This document shows positions 40,584 to 49,962 of a stretch of DNA of 64,000 bases, one piece after another; the first letter of the stretch is position 1; each line of letters begins with the position of its first letter. The notes beneath the pieces are model-generated. The model ran no database searches and was not told the origin of the DNA. It saw only the letters and a list, made by a program, of their open reading frames with translations. Source of the stretch: Campylobacter concisus (GTDB lineage Bacteria; Campylobacterota; Campylobacteria; Campylobacterales; Campylobacteraceae); assembly GCF_002913045.1 (NCBI RefSeq), contig NZ_PPAF01000035.1:310001-374000 (forward strand), in the 5' to 3' direction. A program made the position numbers and the translations under genes.

Positions 40584-41415
40584 ATTTCATCTCCCGCACG
40601 TCCCACCAGATGAGATAGCTCTTTGTCTCTCTTTTAAATTTATATCCGTCATTTGTTTTAATAAGATACTTTTCCACGTTTTGTTTGTAAATTTCTTCTT
40701 TTTCGGGCGCGATCTCACCGACAAATCTAAAATAAGAAAACGCCTCTTCAAGGCTAGCAAAATCCCTCTCAAAAATGGTATCTATTATCTTTAAATTTGG
40801 ATTTGCTCCCATGTCGTAAGCGATGTTAAAGATAAAGTTGTAGCCAAATCTCCTATCACTAAAACTTGTCTCGTTTTCATCTTTTATCCCTTTTAAAAAG
40901 TCTTGCCAGATATCTTTTAGGCTTGGATGGTCTGGCAAAAACGAGGTCATCACGACATATTTATTAGCAAATTTGCAAAGCTTTTTTATATCAAAAAGCC
41001 CAACTGAGCGTGATGCTAGTACGATGTCGTGTTTTGGCAGATCCTTTAAACTCTGCTCATCACTCCAGTCTTTTTGGATGAAATTTATATTTTTTACTCC
41101 AGCCTCTTTTGCATTTTTCTTGGCATACTCAAGCATTTTTGCAAATGGATCTAGCGCACTTACACTCTTTGCTAGCTTTGCAAGTGGCACGCTAAGCCTT
41201 GCTGGGCCACATCCCACGTCAAGCACGCTATCATCTTTTGTGATAGGTAAATTTGAGAGCAAATTTAGTGTAGAGGCCGTCTCCATGCCAGTCATCTCGT
41301 TATACATATCTGCGTAATCATCCCAATTTACGCCGCCATCTTTACCTTTTACTTTTTGCAAAGTAGGCAAAAACACTCGCTCCAAAATCGCTTGATAATC
41401 AACCAGCCCTTGCAT
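40576..41415 (-). CDS. Class I SAM-dependent methyltransferase in metal-chelate uptake operon
   Basis: This 279-residue protein has a Rossmann-type SAM site, [16 protein letters not shown] (motif I) near residue 65, [17 protein letters not shown] (motif II) and [13 protein letters not shown] (motif IV region). The N-terminal 50 residues and C-terminal 100 residues are not in the generic fold and end [20 protein letters not shown] precedes the ATG. It sits between a TonB-dependent receptor and the permease, overlapping the latter, so it is cotranscribed with uptake genes. What it methylates is unknown; modification of an imported tetrapyrrole or chelator is one possibility. It remains intact in a damaged operon. 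Confidence 0.83.
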   Translation of the reverse strand: MQGLVDYQAILERVFLPTLQKVKGKDGGVNWDDYADMYNEMTGMETASTLNLLSNLPITKDDSVLDVGCGPARLSVPLAKLAKSVSALDPFAKMLEYAKKNAKEAGVKNINFIQKDWSDEQSLKDLPKHDIVLASRSVGLFDIKKLCKFANKYVVMTSFLPDHPSLKDIWQDFLKGIKDENETSFSDRRFGYNFIFNIAYDMGANPNLKIIDTIFERDFASLEEAFSYFRFVGEIAPEKEEIYKQNVEKYLIKTNDGYKFKRETKSYLIWWDVREMKFE

Positions 41416-41500
41416 CTTTCTCCCTTTGGTTATTTAAATCTACCCTATAAAAAGGGCAAATTTAAAGAGCCTAAAGCCAAAATAAATTTGGCTTTGGTTT

Positions 41501-43697
41501 TTAGAATTTGACTTGAGCAGAAAGCATAAAGGTTCTGCTTTGTCCTAAGAAAAGCGAAGTTCCGCGTCCAGCAATTGCTCCATCCACATCAGATGGGAAC
41601 ATTCCTGCCCAGTATTTTTTATCAAAGAGGTTATTTATGTCAAATCTTATAGTTGTCTCTTTGCCTAGCCAAGCTTTTGTAGTGTATCTAGCTCCAATAT
41701 CGGTTGTGAAGTAGCCATTTACACTATGAGCGTTGGCATTGTCTATGTAGCGTTTACCTGTGTAGTGAAAATTTGTTGTAAATGCAAGTTTATTTGTGCT
41801 AGGAACTGCATAGTCAAACAAGACATTTGCTTGAAATTTTGGCTCACCGATAACTGTTTTGCCTTCAGACACACCGTCTTTAGCATTTTTTATCTTAGCA
41901 TCAAGAAGTGTAAAGCCACCATACATACTTAAAGTATCAATAAGCTTTCCACCAGTAGTTAGCTCAAAGCCGCGGTTTCTTTGTGTGCCTTGAATTTTAT
42001 ACTCTGCACTTGCTCCGCTACCGACTAGATATGCTACCGGGCGTTTGATCTCAAATACCGCAGCTGATAGATCAAGCTCACCTAGTCTTGCTTTTGCACC
42101 GATCTCATATTGTTTACTTCTGATAGGCTCTATTACGATCATTTCTCCTCGTCTTGGATGTATGCTCGGAAAAGTATATGACGTTTGTTCATCTGAGATA
42201 CTATCTGCGTATGTCGTATAAAGATTTAAATTTTCAATAGGCTTATAAACAAAACTGACCGCATAACTTTGTCCATTTTGTCATAAGTTTTTGTCTTTTT
42301 GCCAGTATTTTTATTTATGACATTGCTTTGAAACCATGAATTTGAAAAAGATAAGATAGTGCTAAATTTATCGTTTAAAGCTATATCATCTACCAATACT
42401 ATATTTTTAGTATCAGAGTATCTTGATTTATATAAACCATCGCCTCTACTTACATGAGCATTATTAAAAATCACTGGGTTACTTAAATAAGAATTGCCGT
42501 AATCTTTTTTGTCACCAGTAGTTTTTCCTGAATAAATTTTAAATCTATATCCATTAGTTGCTAAACCTACGTTATGCACTATACTTCCTGTTTCAAAACT
42601 GGTGTTAGCTTTGGCAAACCAACCATAGACTTGAAATTTACCAGAAGCACCACCACGAGTATAATCTTCTTTTACATTAAATTTGCCGTCACTATTTAAA
42701 AAAAGTATTACTAGGACCATACATATTTCTTAAAGCCTTTTGCCACTGATAGCCACCTTCAAAGTACCAGTTCTCTGTTGGAGCGTATTTTAGTTTTACG
42801 CTAGCTGTCGTTGTTTTAAGGTGATTGCCACCAAAAGACTGCTCAAGTCCTCTTTTGGTATCTTTTACAGGGCTTGGTACATCAAAGTCTGCAACTCCGT
42901 TTGTTAATGGCATACTAAATCCACCCAGCATACCTGAGTTTTTATGCTCATAGTAGCTAAAGCTTGTCTCAAGTGTTAAATTCTCTGTAAGGTAAAATCA
43001 AGTCCTAATGAGGCTAAGCGACGAGAAAATTTACTATCTTTGGCATTCTTTTCACCGCCTGAGTAGTAAAAGACGCCTCTATATCCAACTTTTTCAAATT
43101 TGTTTGAAGTATCAAGTCCTACGCCCAAATTTGACCTTGAGCTGTAATCAGTCCAGATAACGTTTTGAAGTGAAACTGGGCGTTTACGAGAGTATAGGAA
43201 ATATCCAGAAGGTGTAGCACCACCATAAAGTGAGCCAGCAAGTCCGTTTTGAATTTGTAAGCTCTCAAACATCGCCATAGGTATAGCTGTGGTTGATGAA
43301 GCATAAAAGCCATCCCAAAGAACGTTACCTACGACCGAACCTTGAAAACCACGAGTTTGCGGACGACCAACATCGCCACCGCCACGATATTGAATTTGTG
43401 CTGAGGGGAAGTACCTAACTGCATCTTCAAAGCCTTGAACGCCTTGATTATCAAGAACCTCTTTTGAGATCGTATTTACTTTATAAGGCATATCTAAAAC
43501 TTTTTTGTCAGCCAAAGGACCAGCGGCTACTCTTTTGCTTAAAATTCCCTCATCAATACCGCTCTCGCTGATGTTGTCACCAACTGAATTTACTTCAACA
43601 CCCTTAAGCTTTGTCGTTTGCACAGCAAAAACTTGACTTAAAAACCACTGCACATCAAAAGTGCAGCACATATTGCAACTGAGATTTTGTAACTCAA
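41501..43697 (-). pseudogene. TonB-dependent outer-membrane receptor with four frameshifts
   Basis: Five frame pieces make one siderophore-type receptor. TTG 43697 (AGGAG upstream) starts a signal peptide (SYKISVAICAALLMCSG) that runs to a stop after the T5 run at 43640-43644. The plug domain follows in 42976-43671 (DMPYKVNTISKEVLDNQG, RGGGDVGRPQTRGFQG, NGLAGSLYGGATPSG). Further one-base slips lie near 42986-42993, at a 7-base run (42698-42704) and at a 4-base run (42276-42279). The C-terminus ends in the beta-barrel signal SAQVKF with an NNLFDKKYWA motif. Repairing all four gives 733 codons, an exact multiple of three and normal receptor length. All slips are single-base changes in short runs; no internal stop or deletion is otherwise needed. 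Pieces: 42976-43671, 42692-42931, 42226-42720, 41501-42142. Confidence 0.87.
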
Positions 43698-43949
43698 TTT
43701 TTACTCCTTTTACAAAAATTTACATCTGAAATATTACTAAAACAAATATTAAATATAATTTATTAACTTATTAAATATTTAAAAATACATTTTATTTAAG
43801 AAAGCTAAAATAAGGCATTATGAGAACTATTTTTAAAAATTTCATAGCTTTGATAAGATAAACAAATACTATAAATATAATCTCTTATATCGATAAGTGA
43901 TGCTTAAAATTTTAAGAAAAGTAATAATTGATTTTTCTGTTTATTGTAG
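43698..43949. other. AT-rich region upstream of the receptor gene
   Basis: The gap between the receptor start and the oorC terminator is almost pure A/T around 43730-43800. A 19-bp imperfect palindrome, reading ATTTAATAAGTTAATAAAT on the minus strand, has Fur-box length but a poor consensus match. No gene is visible. Confidence 0.4.
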
Positions 43950-43978
43950 AAATTTTGGCTAAAAATTAGCCAAAATTT
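43950..43978. terminator. Terminator of the icd-mdh-oor gene group
   Basis: AAATTTTGGCTAA (43950-43962) and TTAGCCAAAATTT (43966-43978) form a perfect 13-bp stem with a 3-nt loop, overlapping the oorC stop codon. T and A runs at the stem base let it act in both directions. It closes the minus-strand transcript. Confidence 0.8.
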
Positions 43979-44528
43979 ATTTTAGAAGCTCTTTTGCGTA
44001 TTTTAGACCTAGATCGTAAGCTTTTGCATTTGCCTCTTTGACCTTTTCAGGCACGCTTGACAGCATCTCTTCACGCACTAAATCTTCATCCATGCACCCA
44101 CTCATAGCCACAGCCACGCCAAGAGCCACAATGCTTTGAGTGATGACATTTCCTACCTCGTCTTTTGCGATAGAGATGATAGGAATTTCATAAATTTTCC
44201 AGCGCTTTTTGTCTTCATCGCTCACTTTTACCAAATTTGGCTCAACCACGATCGCGCCGCCCTCTTTCACACCACTTTTAAAGGCATCATAGCTTATCTG
44301 TGCGGTTGCTAGCATGAAGTCTATCTCACCCTCGTTTGCATAAGGGTATAAAATTTCTTTCTCGTCAAGTATGATATCGACCTTCGTTGGGCCGCCACGC
44401 ACCTGAGATGTGTAGGTAGAGGCCTTCACACCGTATCCGCCTGCTTTTATCTTAGCAGCTGAGAGGATCTCGCCTGCTAGTATGACGCCCTGTCCGCCAA
44501 CGCCGACAAATCTTAATTGTGACTTCAT
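43977..44528 (-). CDS. oorC: 2-oxoglutarate:acceptor oxidoreductase gamma subunit
   Basis: This 183-residue subunit belongs to the pyruvate/ketoisovalerate oxidoreductase gamma family, with GVGGQGVILAGEIL at the N-terminus and SQVRGGPTKVDI downstream. Together with OorA, OorB and OorD it oxidatively decarboxylates 2-oxoglutarate to succinyl-CoA, reducing a ferredoxin or flavodoxin. It overlaps the oorB stop by 4 nt (ATGA), the last of the four genes. The stop codon lies in the terminator stem. Confidence 0.95.
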   Translation of the reverse strand: MKSQLRFVGVGGQGVILAGEILSAAKIKAGGYGVKASTYTSQVRGGPTKVDIILDEKEILYPYANEGEIDFMLATAQISYDAFKSGVKEGGAIVVEPNLVKVSDEDKKRWKIYEIPIISIAKDEVGNVITQSIVALGVAVAMSGCMDEDLVREEMLSSVPEKVKEANAKAYDLGLKYAKELLK

Positions 44529-45370
44529 GCTAGCTCCTCAAAATTTATCTTCTCACCACTCATAGCAGCCTTTCTTACCCTATCGTAAGCCTTGGTGTAT
44601 TCTATCTTTTCTTCATCTTTATGAAGCACACCAAGTGGGAAAATGCCCTTTTTCTCCTCATCACTTAACATGTCAAATTTGACCTTGCTCGTCGTGCGGC
44701 CCTTTATCCACTCTAAATTTTTCACCGCCTCACCCATTTTGTTCTTGCGACCTAAATTTATATGGCAGTTTGAAAATACATCAAAAAAGCTGTATCCATC
44801 GTGGCTAAAGCCCTCTACAAAGAGCTTTGTAAGCTTCTCTGGCTCGATGACGCTGCCACGCGCTACAAAGCTAGCACCTGCGGCGGTTGCGAGCTTACAG
44901 GCGTCAAAACTAGGATCGATGTTGCCATACTGCGCTGTGACCGTCCACATGCCCTTTGGCGTGGTTGGGCTGGTTTGCGAGTTGGTTAGCGCGTAGATGA
45001 AGTTGTTTATCAATATATGATTTAGCCCGATATTTCGGCGGCATCCGTGTATCGTGTGATTGCCTCCGATCGCTAGCCCGTCGCCATCGCCAGTTACCAC
45101 GATGACGTGTTTATCTGGATTTGCCATCTTTACGCCAGTGGCGTAGGCTACGGCTCTGCCGTGAGTTGTGTGAATGGTGTTGCAGTCGAGGTATCCGCTA
45201 AAGCGGCCAGAGCAGCCTATGCCTGAGACCACGCAAACGTCGTTCATACCCCAGCCCATGGTATCGATAGCGCGGATGAGCGCCTTTAGTATGACACCGT
45301 CGCCGCAGCCCCAGCACCAAAGAGTAGGCATTTTATCTGTTCGTAAATATTTATCATAATTAAAAGCCAT
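44525..45370 (-). CDS. oorB: 2-oxoglutarate:acceptor oxidoreductase beta subunit (TPP binding)
   Basis: This 281-residue subunit holds the thiamine diphosphate and Mg site (VTGDGDGLAIGGNH near residue 95, then NNFIYALTNSQTSPTTP) and cluster-binding cysteines (WCWGCGDGVI at the N-terminus and SGIGCSGR). It carries out the decarboxylation. Start overlaps the oorA end by 11 nt. The order oorD-A-B-C matches H. pylori and C. jejuni. Confidence 0.96.
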   Translation of the reverse strand: MAFNYDKYLRTDKMPTLWCWGCGDGVILKALIRAIDTMGWGMNDVCVVSGIGCSGRFSGYLDCNTIHTTHGRAVAYATGVKMANPDKHVIVVTGDGDGLAIGGNHTIHGCRRNIGLNHILINNFIYALTNSQTSPTTPKGMWTVTAQYGNIDPSFDACKLATAAGASFVARGSVIEPEKLTKLFVEGFSHDGYSFFDVFSNCHINLGRKNKMGEAVKNLEWIKGRTTSKVKFDMLSDEEKKGIFPLGVLHKDEEKIEYTKAYDRVRKAAMSGEKINFEELA

Positions 45371-46490
45371 AAATTTCTCCTATCTTCGCCTCAATCTCGC
45401 TTGGGCTTATCGGTCTGCCGTTTGCTTTTAGCAGTTTTGCAAAGTCATCTCTTAAGATGATCTTTGAAATTTCGCCGCTATATTGACCTAAATTTAGCTC
45501 ACAGACTAAAATTTTCTTAAATTTATTTGATATCTCTTTTAGCTTCTTAGCTGGAGCTGGGAAAAGTGTGAGCGGCTTAAATAGCCCTACTTTTAGCCCT
45601 TTTTCACGTAAATTTAAGATCGCTTGCTTGACCGAAAGCGCCACGCTACCAAAGGCGATGATGCAAATTTCAGCATCATCAAGCATAAACTCTTCAAATT
45701 TCTCACACTCATCAGTGTGTAAATTTATCTTATTAAACAGCCTATTCATCGAGTATTCAACGATCTTGCCATCTTCAGTCGGAAAGCCAGTAGCGCCGTG
45801 ATGAAGCCCAGTTATGTGGTAGTGATAGCCTTTAAAGAAAGGATTTAGCGTGGCTGGCTCATCAGGTGCCGCCTCGTAAGGTTTATACTCTTTTGGCTCG
45901 CCACTAAATTCTTTTCTTTTATAAATTTCTAACTCGCTGATCTCTGGCAAACGCACCCTTGCTTGCATGTGACCTATCGTCTCATCAAGTAGCAGCATAA
46001 CTGGCGTCATAAACCTAGCTGCAAGATTAAACGCTCGAACCGTCTCAGTGTAGCACTCCTCTAGGCTACTAGGGGCTAAAACCATCATATTTACATCGCC
46101 GTGAGTTGGGTTCTTGGCCTGTAATATATCACCTTGCGCGACGCGGGTTGGTAGGCCAGTTGATGGGCCGCCGCGCATGACATTTACGATGACAAGCGGG
46201 ATCTCAGCGATAAAGCCAAGGCCTATTTGCTCAGCCTTTAGTGAAATTCCAGGTCCTGAGCTAGCAGTCATTGCCTTAGCGCCACTCGCACTTGCGCCAA
46301 GAGAAACTGAAATCCCAGCTATCTCATCTTCCATTTGTATAAATGTGCCACCATGTTTTGGTAAAAGCACGCTTAGTTCATGGGCGATTTCGCTACTTGG
46401 AGTGATAGGATATCCGCCAAAGAAGTTACAGCCGCACTCGACCGCAGCCCTGGCTACTAGGGCATTTCCTGTTGATACCAGCTCTCTCAT
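45360..46490 (-). CDS. oorA: 2-oxoglutarate:acceptor oxidoreductase alpha subunit
   Basis: This 376-residue subunit has the pyrimidine-binding half of the TPP enzyme (GGYPITPSSEIAHEL, MEDEIAGISVSLGASASGAKAMTASSGPG) and a C-terminal transketolase-like domain (VGLFKPLTLFPAPAKKL). It pairs with OorB. It overlaps oorD by 4 nt. Length is normal for the family. Confidence 0.96.
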   Translation of the reverse strand: MRELVSTGNALVARAAVECGCNFFGGYPITPSSEIAHELSVLLPKHGGTFIQMEDEIAGISVSLGASASGAKAMTASSGPGISLKAEQIGLGFIAEIPLVIVNVMRGGPSTGLPTRVAQGDILQAKNPTHGDVNMMVLAPSSLEECYTETVRAFNLAARFMTPVMLLLDETIGHMQARVRLPEISELEIYKRKEFSGEPKEYKPYEAAPDEPATLNPFFKGYHYHITGLHHGATGFPTEDGKIVEYSMNRLFNKINLHTDECEKFEEFMLDDAEICIIAFGSVALSVKQAILNLREKGLKVGLFKPLTLFPAPAKKLKEISNKFKKILVCELNLGQYSGEISKIILRDDFAKLLKANGRPISPSEIEAKIGEIYGF

Positions 46491-46798
46491 GCACTCTCTC
46501 CAAGCTTTGCAAATTTATTTGCCTTTACAGCCACAGCTCGCTCTTTGCTCTCAGGCGTTAGCTTTGCAAATTTAAAGCCTTTTTCAGCCACATAAATGGC
46601 AAAATCAGGGCAGTGAAGCTCACAGTCGCGACAGCCTATACATGAGTCAGCATAGACGACCTCTATCATCTTGCCAAGCACCGCCTTTGGCTCAAGTCTC
46701 ATCGCTAGCACACCTGCTGGGCAGTAGCTCACGCAGACATCACAGGCTTTACACCTGCTCTCATCGACCCAAACAGGTACGTTTTCTTTTACTATCAT
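46487..46798 (-). CDS. oorD: 2-oxoglutarate:acceptor oxidoreductase delta subunit (ferredoxin-like)
   Basis: This 103-residue protein binds two [4Fe-4S] clusters through CKACDVCVSYCPAGV and CIGCRDCELHCPDFAI, each CxxCxxCxxxCP. It carries electrons out of the OorABC enzyme. The mdh gene ends only 8 nt upstream, with no sucC or sucD between, unlike C. jejuni. AGGAAT precedes the ATG. Confidence 0.95.
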   Translation of the reverse strand: MIVKENVPVWVDESRCKACDVCVSYCPAGVLAMRLEPKAVLGKMIEVVYADSCIGCRDCELHCPDFAIYVAEKGFKFAKLTPESKERAVAVKANKFAKLGESA

Positions 46799-46806
46799 CT
46801 ATATTC

Positions 46807-47700
46807 CTAATCCAAATTTTCTTTTAAAAATTTAATGTTTTTTCTAATATCAGCTTCGCTTTTACTTAGCTGTTCTTGCTCACTTTCATTTATATTTAGC
46901 TCTAAAATTTCTTTTAAGCCCTCACGTCCAAGCCTTACTAGCCTGCCGCAACTTAGTTCATCATCAAGAAGTACACTAGCACTTAAAATTTCATCACTCT
47001 TGCCCATGATCGCTTCACACATTTTCACAACTGCAGCCGCTGGTGCGTAATATGCTGATGTGCCAAGAAGCTTAACGATCTTTGCGCCACCTGTGCTTGT
47101 CTCTTTTTTAAGAGTTGCAAGCTCATTTTCGTTTAAATTTTCGCTAATGTTACTAGCAGATACGATCATCTCGTCGTTGTGAGCGCCAATTATCTTTGTC
47201 TTTAGCCCTTTTGCATCTTTATCTTTTAGAAGTGCTAGCTCATATCTGCATCTTGCACCATCAAGCTCACCAGCCATGCCGATCACTTTATTTTTGCTAA
47301 AACCGCTAAATTTATGAGCCGTCCAGACCATCACATCAAGCGGATTTGTCACGACGATTATCACCGCATTTGGTGCAAATTTTGCGATATTTTGAGCTGT
47401 TTGTTTTACGACTACGGCATTTTTAAGGAGCAAGTCCTCTCTTGTTTGACCCTCTTTTCTTGGGCTCCCAGCAGTTACCACTACGATATCACTGCCCTCT
47501 ATTAGCATAAAGTCATCGCCACCGCAAACGGTAGTTTTAGCATTAAAAACGCAGCTTGACTGTGCTAGATCGATAGCCTTTGCACGTGCCACGTCACCAA
47601 ATATATCCACAAGCGCGATCTCATCGCAAACTTCTCTCATACAAAGCGCATAAGCTATGCTTGCACCGACGTTTCCAGCTCCAACTATACTTATTTTCAT
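46807..47700 (-). CDS. mdh: Malate dehydrogenase (LDH/MDH family)
   Basis: This 297-residue enzyme begins with the NAD-binding fold (ISIVGAGNVGASIAYAL). It has the mobile-loop Arg region (TAGSPRKEGQTREDLL), the NPLDVMVW motif, and the catalytic His in KIIGAHNDEMI. The Arg in the substrate loop rather than Gln marks malate over lactate. It interconverts malate and oxaloacetate. It lies 4 nt downstream of icd and 8 nt upstream of oorD. Confidence 0.93.
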   Translation of the reverse strand: MKISIVGAGNVGASIAYALCMREVCDEIALVDIFGDVARAKAIDLAQSSCVFNAKTTVCGGDDFMLIEGSDIVVVTAGSPRKEGQTREDLLLKNAVVVKQTAQNIAKFAPNAVIIVVTNPLDVMVWTAHKFSGFSKNKVIGMAGELDGARCRYELALLKDKDAKGLKTKIIGAHNDEMIVSASNISENLNENELATLKKETSTGGAKIVKLLGTSAYYAPAAAVVKMCEAIMGKSDEILSASVLLDDELSCGRLVRLGREGLKEILELNINESEQEQLSKSEADIRKNIKFLKENLD

Positions 47701-47704
47701 TTTC

Positions 47705-49879
47705 TCATCCTATTATTTGATTTAAAATTTTGCTTGGTCTCATGACCCCATTTGCCCTCACTTCATCTGGCAAATAATATCCGCCAAATTCCACGCTTGC
47801 ACCATCATTTTGTCTTATCTCTTTTAAAATTTCGCTCTCATTTTTCTCTAGCTCGTCTGCTAAATTTTCAAAAATTTTACTTAAAATCCCGCCACTTTTT
47901 GCCATCTCTCTTGCCCAAAATATCGCTAGATAAAAGTGCGACTCTCTGGTATCAAGAGTGGCATTTGGCGTTTTGTTTTCGTCCAAATAGCTAGCAACGG
48001 CTCTATTTAGCGCATCACTTAGCTCTTTTGCCTCTTTTTTTTGCTTAGCAAATGCCAAATGCTCGAGCGAAGCACTAAGCGCTAAAAACTCGCCGAGGCT
48101 ATCCCAAAGTAGATGATTTTTCTCTTTTAGCTCTTTTACAAGCGTAGGAGCCGTTCCGCCAGCACCTGTTTCAAACATCGCTCCACTAGCAAGTAGCGGC
48201 ACAACTGAGAGCATTTTTGAGCTGCCACCTAGCTCAAAGATCGGGAAAAGATCGGTTAAATAATCTCTTAAAACGTTACCAGTTACGCTTATAACGTTTT
48301 TGCCAGCTCTTATTGCCTTAAGCGTTTTTGTAGTCGCTTGCTCGTAGTTTAAAATCTCAAATTTTACGCCAGCGCTAGCAAATTTCTCTCTAAATCTTTC
48401 AAATTTAGCTATCAAATTTCTATCATGAGCACGGCTACTATCTAGCCAAAAAATAAGCTCATCTTTTGAAATTTCGCCTCTTTTTAAAGCTAGCTCAAAC
48501 CACGCATTTATCGCATCATCCTTTGCCTGCGTCATCCTAAAAATGTCGCCCTTTTTGACGCTAAATTTAAAGATACTCTCACCAGCCTCATCAAAAACTA
48601 CAAATTCTCCATCTTCTTTTGCGATGAAAGTCTTATCATGGCTGCCGTATTCCTCAGCCTTTTTAGCCATTAGCCCCACGTTTGCTACGCTACCGATCTT
48701 GCTCACATCAAGCGCGCCATGCTCCTTAAAGTCCGCCACACAGGCCTCATAAACCCTAGCGTATGTTCTATCTGGGATCATGCAAAGCGAGAAATTTAGC
48801 TCGCCGCTTCTATCTTTTACCTTGCCAGAGTTTCTAATTAGCGCTGGCACGGAGGCATCGATAATAACGTCATTTGGCACATCAAAGTTGCTAGCACTTT
48901 CATTTAATGTCCAAATTTTTGCCTTTTTGCTCAAAATTTCATCAAATTTAGCCAAAATTTCATCTTTATTTTTAAGAGTTGAAATTTTAGAAAACATATC
49001 TTTTAAACCATTTTTTGCCTCAACGCCGTGAGCTTTAAACTCCTCATCAAACAGCTCAAAAACCTCTTTAAAATAGCTCTTTATCGCGTGAGCAAAGATG
49101 ACTGGGTCGCTAACTTTCATCATCGTGCATTTTAGATGCAAACTTAAGGTCAAATTCTCTTTTTTTGCCTCTTCAAAACAGTTTTCATAAAATTTATCTA
49201 GCTCATCTACGCTTAAATATGTAGCATCTACGATCTCGCCGCTTTGGATGGCAAGCTCTTTTAAAAGCTCTTTTTTGCCCTCCAAACTTATGAAATTTAC
49301 ATAAAATTTCTCATCTTTACTAGCAATAATAGAGCGCTCATTCTCATAAAAATCGCCCTTTTGCATGTAGCAAATTTTTGTCTTATTTGCCTTATCCCAG
49401 TCACCGTTGCTGTGCGGATGCTTTTTGGCAAATTCTTTAACAGGTGGCAAAACTCTTCTATCTGAGTTTCCTTGCCTAAGAACTGGATTAACCGCGCTGC
49501 CAAGCACTTTTTGGTATTTTTTAGCAACCTCTTCGTCGTAGTCTGTGATGATCTCATCTGGATAAAATGGCACGTTTATGCCTTTGCTTCTAAGCTCCTC
49601 AATCGCCGCTTTTAGCTGAACAAGCGTGGCTGAGATGTTTGGCAGTTTTATGATGTTTGCCTCTTTGTGCGCGGTTAGCTCACCCAAAAGTTCTAGCTCA
49701 TCGGACTTATTTAGTCCAAGCTCTTTGCTAAAAAGAGATAAAATTCTCCCAGCTAGGCTAATATCGGCCCTAGTTATGCTAATGTCAGCGCGTGATAAAA
49801 AGCTCTTTACGACAGGAAAGAGAGAGTAGCTTGCGAAAAGCGGTGCTTCGTCAGTTTTGGTCCAGATAATGTCACTCAT
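47705..49879 (-). CDS. icd: Monomeric NADP-dependent isocitrate dehydrogenase
   Basis: This 724-residue enzyme is of the large single-chain IDH class (about 740), unrelated in size to the 400-residue dimeric type. Recognisable blocks are IIWTKTDEAP at the start, IKLPNISA, LRQGNSDRR, KYPHSNGDW-like KHPHSNGDWDKA, and GGSSKMLSVVPLLASGAMFETGAGGTAP near residue 580. It oxidises isocitrate to 2-oxoglutarate, the substrate of the Oor enzyme encoded downstream. AAAAGGG precedes the ATG. A T8 run inside the gene (about 48033-48040) leaves the frame intact. Confidence 0.95.
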   Translation of the reverse strand: MSDIIWTKTDEAPLFASYSLFPVVKSFLSRADISITRADISLAGRILSLFSKELGLNKSDELELLGELTAHKEANIIKLPNISATLVQLKAAIEELRSKGINVPFYPDEIITDYDEEVAKKYQKVLGSAVNPVLRQGNSDRRVLPPVKEFAKKHPHSNGDWDKANKTKICYMQKGDFYENERSIIASKDEKFYVNFISLEGKKELLKELAIQSGEIVDATYLSVDELDKFYENCFEEAKKENLTLSLHLKCTMMKVSDPVIFAHAIKSYFKEVFELFDEEFKAHGVEAKNGLKDMFSKISTLKNKDEILAKFDEILSKKAKIWTLNESASNFDVPNDVIIDASVPALIRNSGKVKDRSGELNFSLCMIPDRTYARVYEACVADFKEHGALDVSKIGSVANVGLMAKKAEEYGSHDKTFIAKEDGEFVVFDEAGESIFKFSVKKGDIFRMTQAKDDAINAWFELALKRGEISKDELIFWLDSSRAHDRNLIAKFERFREKFASAGVKFEILNYEQATTKTLKAIRAGKNVISVTGNVLRDYLTDLFPIFELGGSSKMLSVVPLLASGAMFETGAGGTAPTLVKELKEKNHLLWDSLGEFLALSASLEHLAFAKQKKEAKELSDALNRAVASYLDENKTPNATLDTRESHFYLAIFWAREMAKSGGILSKIFENLADELEKNESEILKEIRQNDGASVEFGGYYLPDEVRANGVMRPSKILNQIIG

Positions 49880-49962
49880 TTTAGCCCTTTTAGTTTTTTA
49901 AAATTTATCACTTTCTTTATTAAATCTCGTTGTATTTTAGGCATTTGTCGCAAATTCTAGCT

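Noticed and set aside
42692-42931. Separate small genes inside the receptor region
   Set aside because: Each frame joins its neighbour at a one-base slip and matches successive parts of one TonB-dependent receptor.
39361-43644. Homopolymer-run phase variation or programmed frameshifting of the uptake operon
   Set aside because: The runs are 4-7 A/T bases, much shorter than the poly-G tracts Campylobacter uses, and no slippery-sequence plus pseudoknot layout is visible; seven separate switches would be needed at once.
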